A DNA stretch of 58,475 nucleotides from Acinetobacter pollinis (GCF_015627175.1 NZ_VTDQ01000015.1:1-58475), one strand, 5' to 3'; counted from the stretch's first letter, positions 1 to 9,448 are shown. Translations and numbers: made by a program. The notes: generated by a model from the letters alone, not told the origin.

Positions 1-3000
1 ATATAAATCAGTGGTTCTCCACCATGTACCGTTTGACCAGCATGACAAACAATTGCTTTGACCTGACCATCTTCCGATGCATATACTGGCAATTCCATCT
101 TCATGGCTTCAATAATTGCAATAGTGTCATTCTTCTTCACATATTGACCTTCATGAACCAATACTTTCCAAATATTTCCCGTCATAGAAGCATTCACTGC
201 TGTATATTGACTAAAGTCTTGAGCAATATATTTATCTTGAATGATTTCATTTGAGGAAACAACCTCATCTTTCAAACGCTCTACTTCAGCATGAAATGCT
301 ACTTTTTGTTGCCTCTGAAATATATCAATGCTGTCTTCTTCGTCCTTTAAAAACTGGCAATACTCCGCATAATCAAATGTTGTCTCCTCAATATCAATGT
401 GTATAAGACCATTTTCAAAATCGGAACACCATTGATCTAATTCAGTTTCAGACACTTCAAAGAACTTGATTTGATCAAAAAACTGTAAAAACCATTCTTT
501 ATTTTCAAATTGCTTATTTTTCTTAAATTTATTCCAAATTGGTAAAGTACGACCAACCAACTGATAGCCACCAGGCGAATCCATGCCATAAATACACATG
601 TACATTCCACCTATTCCCACAGTGCCTTCAGCTGTAAATGTGCGTGCAGGATTATACTTCGAACTGAGTAAACGATGGCGAGGATCAATAGGCACAGCGC
701 AAGGTGCTGTCAAATAAACATCCCCCAAACCAAGAATTAAATAGTTTGCTTCAAATAAAATATCTTTAACTTGATCTCTATGTTCTAAACCATTAATTCT
801 CTGTATAAAATCTACATTATTAGGCAACCAAGGTGCTTTTGCACATACACTTTCTTGATAGCGTTCTACAGCACCTAAAGTGGCACTATCTTCAAATGCC
901 ATTGGTAAATGCACTATACGAGAAGGGATTTTAATCTGGCTTAAATCTCCCATTTTATCTTCTAAAGAGATGAGCTCCTGAATTAACTTAGCTTGTGAAA
1001 TGATTAAACCATCATATTTAATTTGGAGAGATCGAACCCCAGGTGATAACTCTAATACACCAGTGAGATCTAATTCACGAATCATTTGAATGAGTTGATG
1101 CACACGCAAACGAAGTGATAAATCAAGAACATTTTCTCCGTATTCGAGCAATATATAACTGTCTCCTGCCTGACGATAAATTGCTTTTGGAGAAACAGAT
1201 GTAGCCTCCCTCTTTGCCAATATTGTTGTTCCCAAACTTTTCTCAAGAACATCCTTTAAGCCTACTCGCACTTGACTGTCTGAGAAATTTTGAATAACTG
1301 TTAATTGATCTCTTTCAAGTTGATTTGCTTGATTTACCGTTAGAGGATAAAAAGAAATTTTATCGTCTGCCTTTAACTGTCCAACCTTCCATAGTTCTGC
1401 TTTTGCAATGGTTACTGGACAAACGAATCCTCCTAAGCTTGGTCCATCTTTTGCCAAGATTACAGGAAAATCTCCAGTAAAATTAATTGCTCCAATTGCA
1501 TACTCACAGTCATGCACATTCGATGGATGAAGCCCTGCTTCTCCACCATTTTCTCGTGCCCAACTCGGTGTTGGTCCTGTTAAACGAATGCCTAAACGAT
1601 TTGAGTTAAAATGAACGGTCCATTCCGATGCAAAAAATTCTTCAATATATTCTTGTTTAAAAAAGTCCGGCGCACCATGTGGCCCATATAACACACCAAT
1701 TCGCCACTCATTACCATAATCAGGAATAAGTATTTCAGACATTGCTTGAGGTGCTTGATACGTCAGATCTACATCATGAGTGAGTAACTCTGGGTGTACC
1801 ATTTTAATCGTATCTCCCATGCGGAGTGTACGACCTGCATGACCTCCAAAGTTTCCAAGTGCAAAGGTTGAACGGCTTCCCAAATACAATGGAATATCTA
1901 AACCATGACGCACAGATAAATACGTGCGACAACCTGAAGAAACATAACCCAATTCAAGAGTTTGCCCAGATTTTATACTTATAGGTTGCCAAAAATTAAT
2001 TTTATGTCCATCTAGTGTTGCTTCACAAGGAGCACCTGTTAAAGCAATTACTGTATCGGCATGAAACTTAAGTATTGGACCTTTAAGTGTAAACTCAAAA
2101 CCTGCTGCGCTTTCAGAGTTACCAACAATTTGATTGGCAAGTCGAAATGCAAAATCATCCATAGGTCCGGAAGGTGGTACACCTATATCCCAATAACCAA
2201 CACGTCCTGGATAATCTTGTATAGAACTTAACGTACCCGCATCAATTACTTCAATAGCCCTAGGTGTATACACAAAACTATCGAGCATCCTTGTCCATAT
2301 GCTCATGTCTTTAAAACGATGGTCTGAAATAATTTCTCGTGCATAATCTAAATTGGTACTGATTCCATTTAGACGAGTTTCTGTAAGTGTCTGCTTAAGT
2401 TTTGCAATGGCTTCTGCTCTGTCTTTCCCATGAACAATAATTTTTGCAATCATTGGATCAAAATATTGAGAGATTTCAGTACCCGTTTTTACCCAAGTGT
2501 CTACTCGAACATCTTCTGGAAAATACACCTCTGTGAGTACACCCGGACTCGGTTGAAAGTTTCTTACTGGATCTTCTGCATAAATACGTACCTCAATGGC
2601 AGCCCCTTGTGGTTTAAGCTGTGCCAAATACTCCCAATCAATGTCATCATGTGAAGCGACTTTAAGCATATATTCAATAAGATCTAAGCCTGTCACCATT
2701 TCTGTCACAGGATGCTCAACTTGCAACCGTGTATTTACCTCTAGAAAGTAAAACTCATCTCGAATGGCATCATAAATAAACTCTACAGTACCTGCGCTTC
2801 GGTAGTTTACAGACTGGCCAAGTTGTATGGCTGCTTGATGTAGTTTTTGGCGCGTATCTTCTGGTAAATTTGCAGCTGGCGTTTCTTCGACAATTTTTTG
2901 GTTACGGCGTTGCAGTGAACAATCTCTTTCTCCAAGTGCGACGACTTGCCCTTGACCATCTCCAAAAATTTGAACTTCAACATGTCTTGCTTTATCTATA

Positions 3001-3602
3001 AAACGCTCTAGAAAGACACCTGCATCTTTAAAAAATTGCTCACCTAAGCGCTTAACACTTTCATAGGCATCGATTAGCTCTTGTTCATTATCACAGCGTG
3101 TTAATCCAATTCCTCCACCTCCTGCTGTACTTTTAAGCATAATTGGATAACCAATTTCTTCAGCAGCTGTCTTTGCTTCATCTAGACTACTTAATAGCCC
3201 TGTTCCTGGTGTCATTGGCACATTGGCAAGGGCAGCCAACTCACGCGCACGATGCTTTAATCCAAACTCTAAAATTTGATAAGCTGTCGGCCCCATAAAT
3301 GCAATATTATTTTCTTCACATGCACGAGAGAAATCAGCACTTTCAGATAAAAATCCATAACCCGGAAAAATTGCTTGTGCACCTGTTTTATGTGCAATAT
3401 GAATCAGTTTTTCAATGTTTAAATAAGTATCAGAAGGTTTTATTCCGTCTAAAGAAATTGCAATATCGGCATCTAAAACATGTTGTGTATAGCGATCTGT
3501 ATCTGAATAAACAGCAACACTTCGAATCCCCAATTTTTTTAATGTACGAATTGCTCTAACAGCAATTTCACCACGGTTTGCAACAAGAACTGTATGAAAC
3601 AT
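1..3602 (-). CDS. uca: urea carboxylase, 3' end cut by window edge
   Basis: Biotin-dependent, ATP-driven carboxylation of urea to allophanate in the cytosol. The N-terminal ~450 residues are a biotin carboxylase (opens MFHTVLVANRGEIA; GGGGIGL ATP-grasp loop; EVNTRLQVEHPVTE). A long KipI/KipA-like carboxyltransferase part follows, then a biotinyl domain with EAMKM, whose lysine carries biotin. The frame is still open at base 3 (last residues GGEPLIY), so only a few C-terminal residues appear to be missing. The ATG is preceded by AAAAGGGG at good spacing and follows the allophanate hydrolase stop by 13 nt, so the two are co-transcribed. No carboxyguanidine deiminase genes or ykkC riboswitch are nearby, which favours urea over guanidine as substrate; that part is inference. 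Confidence 0.95.
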   Translation of the reverse strand, partial: MFHTVLVANRGEIAVRAIRTLKKLGIRSVAVYSDTDRYTQHVLDADIAISLDGIKPSDTYLNIEKLIHIAHKTGAQAIFPGYGFLSESADFSRACEENNIAFMGPTAYQILEFGLKHRARELAALANVPMTPGTGLLSSLDEAKTAAEEIGYPIMLKSTAGGGGIGLTRCDNEQELIDAYESVKRLGEQFFKDAGVFLERFIDKARHVEVQIFGDGQGQVVALGERDCSLQRRNQKIVEETPAANLPEDTRQKLHQAAIQLGQSVNYRSAGTVEFIYDAIRDEFYFLEVNTRLQVEHPVTEMVTGLDLIEYMLKVASHDDIDWEYLAQLKPQGAAIEVRIYAEDPVRNFQPSPGVLTEVYFPEDVRVDTWVKTGTEISQYFDPMIAKIIVHGKDRAEAIAKLKQTLTETRLNGISTNLDYAREIISDHRFKDMSIWTRMLDSFVYTPRAIEVIDAGTLSSIQDYPGRVGYWDIGVPPSGPMDDFAFRLANQIVGNSESAAGFEFTLKGPILKFHADTVIALTGAPCEATLDGHKINFWQPISIKSGQTLELGYVSSGCRTYLSVRHGLDIPLYLGSRSTFALGNFGGHAGRTLRMGDTIKMVHPELLTHDVDLTYQAPQAMSEILIPDYGNEWRIGVLYGPHGAPDFFKQEYIEEFFASEWTVHFNSNRLGIRLTGPTPSWARENGGEAGLHPSNVHDCEYAIGAINFTGDFPVILAKDGPSLGGFVCPVTIAKAELWKVGQLKADDKISFYPLTVNQANQLERDQLTVIQNFSDSQVRVGLKDVLEKSLGTTILAKREATSVSPKAIYRQAGDSYILLEYGENVLDLSLRLRVHQLIQMIRELDLTGVLELSPGVRSLQIKYDGLIISQAKLIQELISLEDKMGDLSQIKIPSRIVHLPMAFEDSATLGAVERYQESVCAKAPWLPNNVDFIQRINGLEHRDQVKDILFEANYLILGLGDVYLTAPCAVPIDPRHRLLSSKYNPARTFTAEGTVGIGGMYMCIYGMDSPGGYQLVGRTLPIWNKFKKNKQFENKEWFLQFFDQIKFFEVSETELDQWCSDFENGLIHIDIEETTFDYAEYCQFLKDEEDSIDIFQRQQKVAFHAEVERLKDEVVSSNEIIQDKYIAQDFSQYTAVNASMTGNIWKVLVHEGQYVKKNDTIAIIEAMKMELPVYASEDGQVKAIVCHAGQTVHGGEPLIY

Positions 3603-3615
3603 TTGGAACCCCTTT

Positions 3616-5442
3616 TTATGCCTGATGTGATGAATTGATGTGTTGAATATAGGCACGCCAGCCACCAAACTGAGTAATGTTTTCTGCATTTTCCAAGCCG
3701 TAGGGCTCACAAATAAATCCTTTTACCCATCGACCATCTTCAAGCTCTACATTTCCAATACCCAAAGGTGTTGGAACTTCTGCAACAAATTCACCAAATC
3801 TCGCCATAGGGATATCCCAAAGCTCGACAACAATAGAACTTCCACCTTCAATATCTCTAGCCAGTCCTGGTTTTGGTGGTACAGTGCCATTTAATGCGTA
3901 GAGTGAATAATTTGAAGCTGTTTTAGTCACCTCACGGCGTACAGCTTGACGTGATGTTAATTGGAAATTTAAAGGCATTCCTGTTAAATGAGCGCCAACT
4001 ACTGCAACACGAATATGATGTTTAGAAAGAGGTAAATCCTTTGCGATCACATCATAGGATTTACTGGTCGCTCCAAGTTGAAGTGCAAGATGATTCTGCC
4101 AACGTATACCAAAGTCTGCCAATGCAGTGTCATACCAAGCAGGTGCAATAAATGTAATACCAAAGGGCAAACCATCTTCTCTAAAATGAGAAGGCAAAGC
4201 CAAAGCACTCAAGTCTGCCAAATTGGTAAAATTGGTATATGTACCAAACTGAGCATTTAACTTAATCGGATTATTTTTCATTTGCTCAATGGTATAAATT
4301 GTGGGTGAAGTCGGCACACAGAGTGCATCTACTGTCGCCAATATCTCTTGAATTTGACGAGTTAAGTCTTGCTTTAAATACTCCGCTTTGTAAGCATCTA
4401 CTGCGGTATAGTCATAGCCTTTTTCAACAATTTCTAGAACAACTGCATCAAAGTCATGCTTATGATTTTCTAAAATGTGCTCTACAGCCGTTGTTCTTTC
4501 TGCAACCCAAGCACCCTGATAAAGCTGTTTTGCTAATTTTTCAAAAGGTGAAAAATCTATTTCAACAATAGATACACCCAAAGCTTTTAATGTTTCAATA
4601 GATGTACTAAAGGCTTCTTCCGCATATTGGTCACCAAAAAACTCTAAAACACGAGGAATGGCAAATGTTAGATTTGATGAAAAGCTCGCAGGTGCTGTAT
4701 TTGGGTTTTCTCTCGAGTAACTGTCCTTCATATCATATGCTTCCATAAAATCTGCAACGTATGCTGCATCTTGGACAGTCAAAGCAAATATAGAAATACA
4801 ATCGATAGTTTTACATGCAGGTAGTAAACCAAAATTAGAGAAACGACCTTTTGTAGGTTTTAAACCCACAATATTATTAAATCCTGCAGGAACCCGACCA
4901 GAGCCTGCGGTATCTGTGCCTAAAGCAAATGGGACTACCCCTCTTGCAACAACACTTGCCGAACCCGAACTTGAGCCACCACTGACATAATCTTTCTTAA
5001 ATGTATTAGGAACTGCACCATAAGGAGACCGTGTACCAACTAAACCTGTTGCAAACTGGTCTAAATTAGTTTTTCCCACAACAATGGCACCCGCTTTCTT
5101 TAATGCTCTAACCACAGTTGCATCTTCTAAAGCGACCTCTTTAAGTGCACGACATGCAGCCGTAGATACAAAACCTTCTACATCAATGTTATCTTTTACT
5201 GCAAAAGGAATGCCATACAGTGGAAAATGTGTATATATGTTTTCAGAATCGTCTATGTCAGAGTTTTTAATATCTTGAATCTGAGCTTGTATTTGCTCAT
5301 CCGATGCAATTGAAATCCATGCTGTATCTTCTAAATTAATCTGTTGAATAATTTGAATTAAATCTTCTATTTTTATTTCTTTAGTCTTATAGGCATGTTG
5401 CCAATCTTGGATTGTCCATCCGCAAATCTGATCTAATGTCAT
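3616..5442 (-). CDS. atzF: allophanate hydrolase (AtzF/DUR1 type)
   Basis: Hydrolyses allophanate to two ammonia and two CO2, completing the urea amidolyase route with the downstream carboxylase. The N-terminal ~460 residues are an amidase-signature domain: GKTNLDQFATG and VSGGSSSGSA supply the Lys-Ser-Ser catalytic triad. The last ~130 residues match the small C-terminal domain typical of AtzF proteins. I start at the ATG at 5442 (608 aa); a longer TTG frame to 5466 runs through the palindrome CTTGTATACAAG and is less likely. The two activities are separate genes here, not the fused DUR1,2 of yeasts. A sigma-54 promoter and two GTATAC palindromes lie just upstream. Confidence 0.93.
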   Translation of the reverse strand: MTLDQICGWTIQDWQHAYKTKEIKIEDLIQIIQQINLEDTAWISIASDEQIQAQIQDIKNSDIDDSENIYTHFPLYGIPFAVKDNIDVEGFVSTAACRALKEVALEDATVVRALKKAGAIVVGKTNLDQFATGLVGTRSPYGAVPNTFKKDYVSGGSSSGSASVVARGVVPFALGTDTAGSGRVPAGFNNIVGLKPTKGRFSNFGLLPACKTIDCISIFALTVQDAAYVADFMEAYDMKDSYSRENPNTAPASFSSNLTFAIPRVLEFFGDQYAEEAFSTSIETLKALGVSIVEIDFSPFEKLAKQLYQGAWVAERTTAVEHILENHKHDFDAVVLEIVEKGYDYTAVDAYKAEYLKQDLTRQIQEILATVDALCVPTSPTIYTIEQMKNNPIKLNAQFGTYTNFTNLADLSALALPSHFREDGLPFGITFIAPAWYDTALADFGIRWQNHLALQLGATSKSYDVIAKDLPLSKHHIRVAVVGAHLTGMPLNFQLTSRQAVRREVTKTASNYSLYALNGTVPPKPGLARDIEGGSSIVVELWDIPMARFGEFVAEVPTPLGIGNVELEDGRWVKGFICEPYGLENAENITQFGGWRAYIQHINSSHQA

Positions 5443-5455
5443 GATTGAATCCCAT

Positions 5456-5467
5456 CTTGTATACAAG
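5456..5467. promoter_or_regulatory. palindromic operator candidate before atzF
   Basis: Perfect 12-bp palindrome CTTGTATACAAG, 13 nt upstream of the atzF ATG and just downstream of the start site predicted from the sigma-54 element. A related GTATACAAG lies at 5516-5524, on the other side of the promoter. Palindromes of this kind are typical of GntR-family repressors; the protein is not in the window, so the family is inference. Confidence 0.5.
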
Positions 5468-5481
5468 TTATATTTTTAATA

Positions 5482-5498
5482 AGCACAATATGTGCCAA
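5482..5498 (-). promoter_or_regulatory. sigma-54 promoter of atzF-uca
   Basis: On the minus strand TTGGCACATATTGTGCTT matches the -24/-12 consensus (TTGGCAC-N5-TTGCT) at nearly every position, with GG and GC separated by exactly 10 nt. It lies about 40 nt upstream of the atzF ATG. It implies RpoN and an enhancer-binding activator. Confidence 0.75.
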
Positions 5499-5514
5499 AT
5501 AATTAATGAATAAC

Positions 5515-5524
5515 CGTATACAAG
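5515..5524. promoter_or_regulatory. second GTATAC operator-like site
   Basis: CGTATACAAG shares nine bases (GTATACAAG) with the palindrome at 5456-5467 and sits upstream of the -24 element. With the first site it brackets the promoter, an arrangement compatible with repressor looping. Inference only. Confidence 0.35.
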
Positions 5525-5544
5525 TTGAGTATGAAAAAATTAAG

Positions 5545-7143
5545 TTACTTTTCCATCGTTTTACAAAGAGAACAAATCACGCCATGATGTTTATGTGAAT
5601 ACATGACATCTGGTCTTTCATATTCTTGATCACACGCTAAACACATATACGATGTTGCTGTTGGTGATCCCTCTTCATCAAATCTTGGCTCATGAATACC
5701 ATCGTGTTCGTGTTTAATATAGTATTTTCCTTTTGTTAATACCCCAATGACTGGTGTAAGAACAAAACCTACAACCAAAGCAATTAAAGGTGAATATGAA
5801 GATAAAAAACTGCCAAGAAACCCGAAAAATGCCAATAAAGACAAACCAGCAGCCATCAGAAAGGAAACTAATCCCACAGGATTAAAGTCGTATAACATTT
5901 CACGTCTATATTCAGGCTCTTTTGGAGATAACTTAAGTAAATATTTATTTACTGCAATATCTGTTGCGACGACCACAACCCAAGCAATTGCAAAGTTAGA
6001 ATAAAATCCTAAAATCTTTCCTAATACTGCAAACATATTGCCTTCCATCAAGACCAAGGCAACCACTAAATTAAATAAAACAAAGATGATTCTGCCTGGA
6101 TACTTTTTACTTACGCGTGTATATGCACTGGTCCATGCAAGAGAGCCTGAATAGGCATTCGTCACATTAATTTTAATTTGTGAAATGACAACTAAAATAA
6201 CCGCCAGCGCAAGTGCGAGCCAACCCGGCAACATATCATGAAATGCTGCATTGAACTGTTGTACAGGTTCAGTGGCATCAACACCCGGAATCTTTGTAAA
6301 TAAATAAAAACCTAAAAATGCACCAATAATTTGCTTGATTGCACCTAATATTACCCAACCCGGACCTGCAGAAATGACTGCCATCCACCAAGATTTACTA
6401 TTTTCTTTTGTTTTTGCAGGCATAAATCGTAAGTAATCAATTTGTTCACCAATTTGCATAATTAAAGACAAACAAATACCTGCACCTAGCATAATTGCCG
6501 CAAGATCGCCTGGTGCATAACCTTTTTGACCTGCAAATATAGTAAATGATTGAACTAAAGTCGGTTCTTGATAAATTAAATAAGCTACAGGACCAATCAT
6601 TAAAATAAGCCAAATCGGTGTTGTCCATACCTGTAACTTACTAAGGGCTTTCATACCATAAATGACTAAGGGGATAACCATAATAGTTGAAATTAAATAG
6701 CCCAACCATAAGGGAACTCCCAGCCCTAACAATAAACCTTGCGCCATAATAGAGCCTTCAAGCGCAAAGAAAATAAATGTAAAACTCGCAAAAATGATAC
6801 TTGTAATTACAGATCCAAAGTAGCCAAAACCTGCACCACGTGTAATTAAATCTAAATCGATGTTATAACGCGCTGCATAATAGGACAGTGGAATGCCTGT
6901 GATAAATATAATGATTGCAGCAAACAAAATAGAATAGATTGCATTGGTTGTGCCATAAGTCATGCCAATGCTTGCACCAATTGAAAAGTCTGCTAAATAT
7001 GCAATTCCTCCAAGTGCAGTAATTGCAACAACTTTCGGACTCCAACGGCGGAAGCTATAAGGTGCATACCTTAAGGTATAATCTTCTAATGTTTCATTGG
7101 CTGCTTTATTTGGCCGTTCCTCTACATACTCATATTTTTCCAT
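5545..7143 (-). CDS. NCS1-family nucleobase/allantoin-type permease with Cys-His tail
   Basis: Inner-membrane transporter of the NCS1 (cytosine/purine/hydantoin) family. The start MEKYEYVEERPNKA and the motif YAPYSFRRWSP precede about 12 hydrophobic segments spanning residues ~40-470, including the family's GxxIAYLADFSIGASIG-like first helix. The substrate cannot be read from sequence; context with urea amidolyase suggests a purine, allantoin, uracil or urea-related compound. The cytosolic C-terminal tail (about 500-532) holds CLAC, a His cluster (HKHH) and CSLC, a zinc-ribbon-like arrangement that I do not know as a normal part of NCS1 proteins. It has its own sigma-54 promoter and lies 102 bp upstream of atzF. 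AAGAGG ends only 1-2 nt before the ATG, an unusually close ribosome site. Confidence 0.88.
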   Translation of the reverse strand: MEKYEYVEERPNKAANETLEDYTLRYAPYSFRRWSPKVVAITALGGIAYLADFSIGASIGMTYGTTNAIYSILFAAIIIFITGIPLSYYAARYNIDLDLITRGAGFGYFGSVITSIIFASFTFIFFALEGSIMAQGLLLGLGVPLWLGYLISTIMVIPLVIYGMKALSKLQVWTTPIWLILMIGPVAYLIYQEPTLVQSFTIFAGQKGYAPGDLAAIMLGAGICLSLIMQIGEQIDYLRFMPAKTKENSKSWWMAVISAGPGWVILGAIKQIIGAFLGFYLFTKIPGVDATEPVQQFNAAFHDMLPGWLALALAVILVVISQIKINVTNAYSGSLAWTSAYTRVSKKYPGRIIFVLFNLVVALVLMEGNMFAVLGKILGFYSNFAIAWVVVVATDIAVNKYLLKLSPKEPEYRREMLYDFNPVGLVSFLMAAGLSLLAFFGFLGSFLSSYSPLIALVVGFVLTPVIGVLTKGKYYIKHEHDGIHEPRFDEEGSPTATSYMCLACDQEYERPDVMYSHKHHGVICSLCKTMEK

Positions 7144-7157
7144 GCCTCTTCAACCCA

Positions 7158-7172
7158 ACTCAAAGAATGAGT
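7158..7172. promoter_or_regulatory. inverted repeat at permease start site
   Basis: ACTCA-AAGAA-TGAGT, two 5-bp arms around 5 nt, overlapping the transcription start expected from the sigma-54 element at 7182-7198. It could be an operator or chance. Confidence 0.3.
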
Positions 7173-7181
7173 GGTTAAAAA

Positions 7182-7198
7182 AGCAATGAATATGCCAA
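7182..7198 (-). promoter_or_regulatory. sigma-54 promoter of the NCS1 permease
   Basis: Minus strand TTGGCATATTCATTGCTT: GG-N10-GC with TTGGCA and TTGCT intact, an almost perfect -24/-12 promoter. The start site would fall near 7171, giving a leader of about 28 nt. Confidence 0.8.
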
Positions 7199-7222
7199 AA
7201 CCATTTGTTATATGAATTTTAA

Positions 7223-7489
7223 ATGATGACTTACGATGAATCTGTTTCTGCACTAGATGTCTCTGTTCAAGCACAAGTTCTAAACTTACTCCAAGAATTA
7301 CAAGATGAGTATGGATTAAGCTATATTTTTATATCTCACGATTTATCTGTTGTAAAATATATTTCTGATCAAGTGATGGTCATGCATCATGGAGATATTG
7401 TAGAAATTGCAAACTCAGACGACTTATACAAACATCCTCAGCACCCTTATACTCAGAAATTACTCGAAGCAATTCCTAAAGATTTTTAA
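7223..7489 (+). pseudogene. ABC transporter ATPase relic (Opp/Dpp/Gsi type, C-terminal part)
   Basis: Eighty-eight codons corresponding only to the C-terminal third of a peptide/glutathione-type ABC ATPase. It begins at the Walker B/D-loop ([19 protein letters not shown], where intact relatives have DEPVSALD), keeps the H-loop (FISHDLSVV), and ends with [15 protein letters not shown]. Walker A and the LSGGQ signature are absent and nothing recognisable precedes it, because the permease promoter lies at the breakpoint. It cannot be a working ATPase. Most likely a leftover from an ABC operon replaced when the neighbouring region was inserted or rearranged. Confidence 0.8.
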
Positions 7490-7493
7490 ACAA

Positions 7494-7528
7494 GAAACGC
7501 ATGTATTTTAAACATGCGTTTCTTTTTT
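7494..7528. terminator. bidirectional intrinsic terminator
   Basis: Stem GAAACGCATGT / ACATGCGTTTC (11 bp) with a 7-nt loop and a T-run on the plus side. It sits between the convergent ABC relic and the outer-membrane protein gene. Confidence 0.8.
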
Positions 7529-7531
7529 ATT

Positions 7532-8029
7532 TTAGAATTTATATTTTACTTGTACATTTACACCGTCTACGCCAGAGAATGGACTTTGGTGTGTATAAGA
7601 AACTTCCGCTGCAACATTTTTGTTGAAGTTATAGCCAAGACCTAACTGGGCAATCACACCAGACTCTGTTCTTTCGTCATAACCATAATCTGCTTTCATT
7701 ACTGAAACGCCAACTAGACCCTTTGCATATACTTGATCTACTAAAGGATACTGACCAGTAATACCAGCACCGTAGTATTGAACATCAAGCTTTTCACCTT
7801 TTAATGGCTCATTTGTAGATTTATTCCAAAAAGCTTCTAAACCAAGAAAATCATTCAGCTGTACACCACCATTTAAACCTAAAAAGTGGAGGTTAACGTC
7901 ATCTTGTGTTTGATATGTATAGCCTGCACCTACATATGGCTTCATGTTTGAAAAGTCCATAAGGTTTGCAGCATTTGCGCCAGTTAAACCCATTGCCCCT
8001 AATAAAGATAATAAAAGTAGCTTTTTCAC
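7532..8029 (-). CDS. small outer-membrane beta-barrel protein
   Basis: 165-aa precursor with a clear signal peptide (MKKLLLLSLLGAMGLTGANA). The mature part is rich in alternating aromatic/polar strands, with glycine-rich turns (YVGAGYTYQTQDD, GLGYNFNKNVAAEVSYT) and ends in VKYKF, a C-terminal phenylalanine as in BAM substrates. The size fits an eight-stranded OmpA/OmpX-like barrel. No substrate or partner can be assigned. It is monocistronic, with a terminator directly downstream. Confidence 0.82.
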   Translation of the reverse strand: MKKLLLLSLLGAMGLTGANAANLMDFSNMKPYVGAGYTYQTQDDVNLHFLGLNGGVQLNDFLGLEAFWNKSTNEPLKGEKLDVQYYGAGITGQYPLVDQVYAKGLVGVSVMKADYGYDERTESGVIAQLGLGYNFNKNVAAEVSYTHQSPFSGVDGVNVQVKYKF

Positions 8030-8266
8030 TTTAAAATTCCATTAATTCAAAAAAGAATAGGAAATCTATAAATATAGATAACCAGTTATCAATATTATCT
8101 AATTTGTTGTATTTATGCAATTTTATGTTATTTAAAGTGATTAAAGTATCTAATTTTAAAAAATATAAAAAAACAATTAATCACTTAATATATTGATATA
8201 CAAGAATTATTTTAATAACTTAAATGTATTATCATGATAAAAATCTTTATCTTTATATTACCGCTT

Positions 8267-9448
8267 ATGCACAGTCGACCCTACCAGCTTACTTGGATTT
8301 TTGTTCTTGCAACACTTACTGCTCTTGGCCCATTTTCAATAGATATGTACTTGTCAGCTTTACCACTCATGGCAAAAGATTTATCTGTAACAAGTGGTCA
8401 AGTAGCCAGTACACTTCCTGCTTATTTTATGGGACTTGCTTTCGGGCAACTGATCTATGGCCCTATTACAGATCACTTTGGAAGAAGAAGACCTTTATTT
8501 TTTGGATTAGGCCTTTATCTTATTGCCAGTTTGCTCTGTATTTTCGCAACGCAACTTGATATTCTCCTGCTTGCACGTATTGCTCAAGCACTGGGTGGAT
8601 GTGTAGGTGTAGTGGTTGCTCGTTCTGCAATACGTGATACTTTAAGTGGCACCGATGCTGCACAAGCATTTTCTGCACTTATGATTGTACAGGGACTAGC
8701 TCCCATACTTGCTCCTCTTTTCGGCAGCCTTATTTTATATTTCCTACATTGGCGTATTATTTTTCTTTTTTTATTTATCCTTGGTGGTATAAGTTTTATT
8801 CTTGCATGGTTTAAACTGCCAGAAACATTACCTGTAGAAAAAAGAAAAAAACATACTTTTGTTTCAGCAACATCCACTTATATACAGCTATTTAAGAATC
8901 GCACATTTATTATTCCATCTGTTGCAAGTGGAATCTTAATGGGCATGATGTTTACGTATATTAATAGTGCATCTGAAGTAATTATGGATCAGCTTCATGC
9001 ATCTACAATCTTATTTTCTATTTTATTTGGTATTAATTCTTGCGGTATTATTTTTGCATCAAATCTAAACCGAGTCCTACTTAAACGGTATCGCCCATTG
9101 CAACTGCTTAAACTTGGATCTTCTTTGCAACTATTAGGCGCACTCATACTTACAGCTGTTATTTTTTCTCATGCACTTTCAACTGTAACAATTATGTTAG
9201 GTTTATTTCCGATCGTTGCTGCTGTTGGTTTTGTAGGCCCCAACGCTACTGTTCTCGCATTGGCAGAGCAAGGCCATCAGGCGGGTCAAGCAAGTGCTTT
9301 ACTTGGCTCTTTGCAATTTTTATTCGGTTTAATTTCTGGGGTATTATTGTCTTTTATTCCATTTAATATCGAAGTTTCAGTGTGTATTGTAATGTTAATT
9401 TATAGCATCATTGGCGTCGGCTTAGTCCACAAAATTAAGCATGTATAA
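8267..9448 (+). CDS. Bcr/CflA-family MFS drug exporter
   Basis: Twelve-helix major facilitator of the Bcr/CflA subfamily, proton-driven efflux of drugs across the inner membrane. Family marks: FSIDMYLSALPLMA in helix 1, GQLIYGPITDHFGRRRP in the loop after helix 2, and helix 4 near ARIAQALGGCVGVVVARS. I choose the ATG at 8267 (393 aa) because it gives the usual short lead before the IDMYL motif; an in-frame ATG at 8234 would add 11 residues, and neither has a good ribosome site. A 9-bp inverted repeat (9467-9495) follows. The actual substrate is unknown. Confidence 0.9.
   Translation: MHSRPYQLTWIFVLATLTALGPFSIDMYLSALPLMAKDLSVTSGQVASTLPAYFMGLAFGQLIYGPITDHFGRRRPLFFGLGLYLIASLLCIFATQLDILLLARIAQALGGCVGVVVARSAIRDTLSGTDAAQAFSALMIVQGLAPILAPLFGSLILYFLHWRIIFLFLFILGGISFILAWFKLPETLPVEKRKKHTFVSATSTYIQLFKNRTFIIPSVASGILMGMMFTYINSASEVIMDQLHASTILFSILFGINSCGIIFASNLNRVLLKRYRPLQLLKLGSSLQLLGALILTAVIFSHALSTVTIMLGLFPIVAAVGFVGPNATVLALAEQGHQAGQASALLGSLQFLFGLISGVLLSFIPFNIEVSVCIVMLIYSIIGVGLVHKIKHV

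Noticed and set aside
3299..3559. 86-aa open frame opposite urea carboxylase
   Set aside because: Shadow of the conserved biotin carboxylase domain; no initiation signals.
5443..5544. Guanidine-I (ykkC) riboswitch before the urea genes
   Set aside because: Looked for because such riboswitches often precede urea/guanidine carboxylases; none of the conserved segments is present and the leader is too short.
8224..8559. Overlapping 111-aa frame at the start of the MFS exporter
   Set aside because: Off-frame reading of the exporter's first helices; the Bcr/CflA frame has full family similarity.
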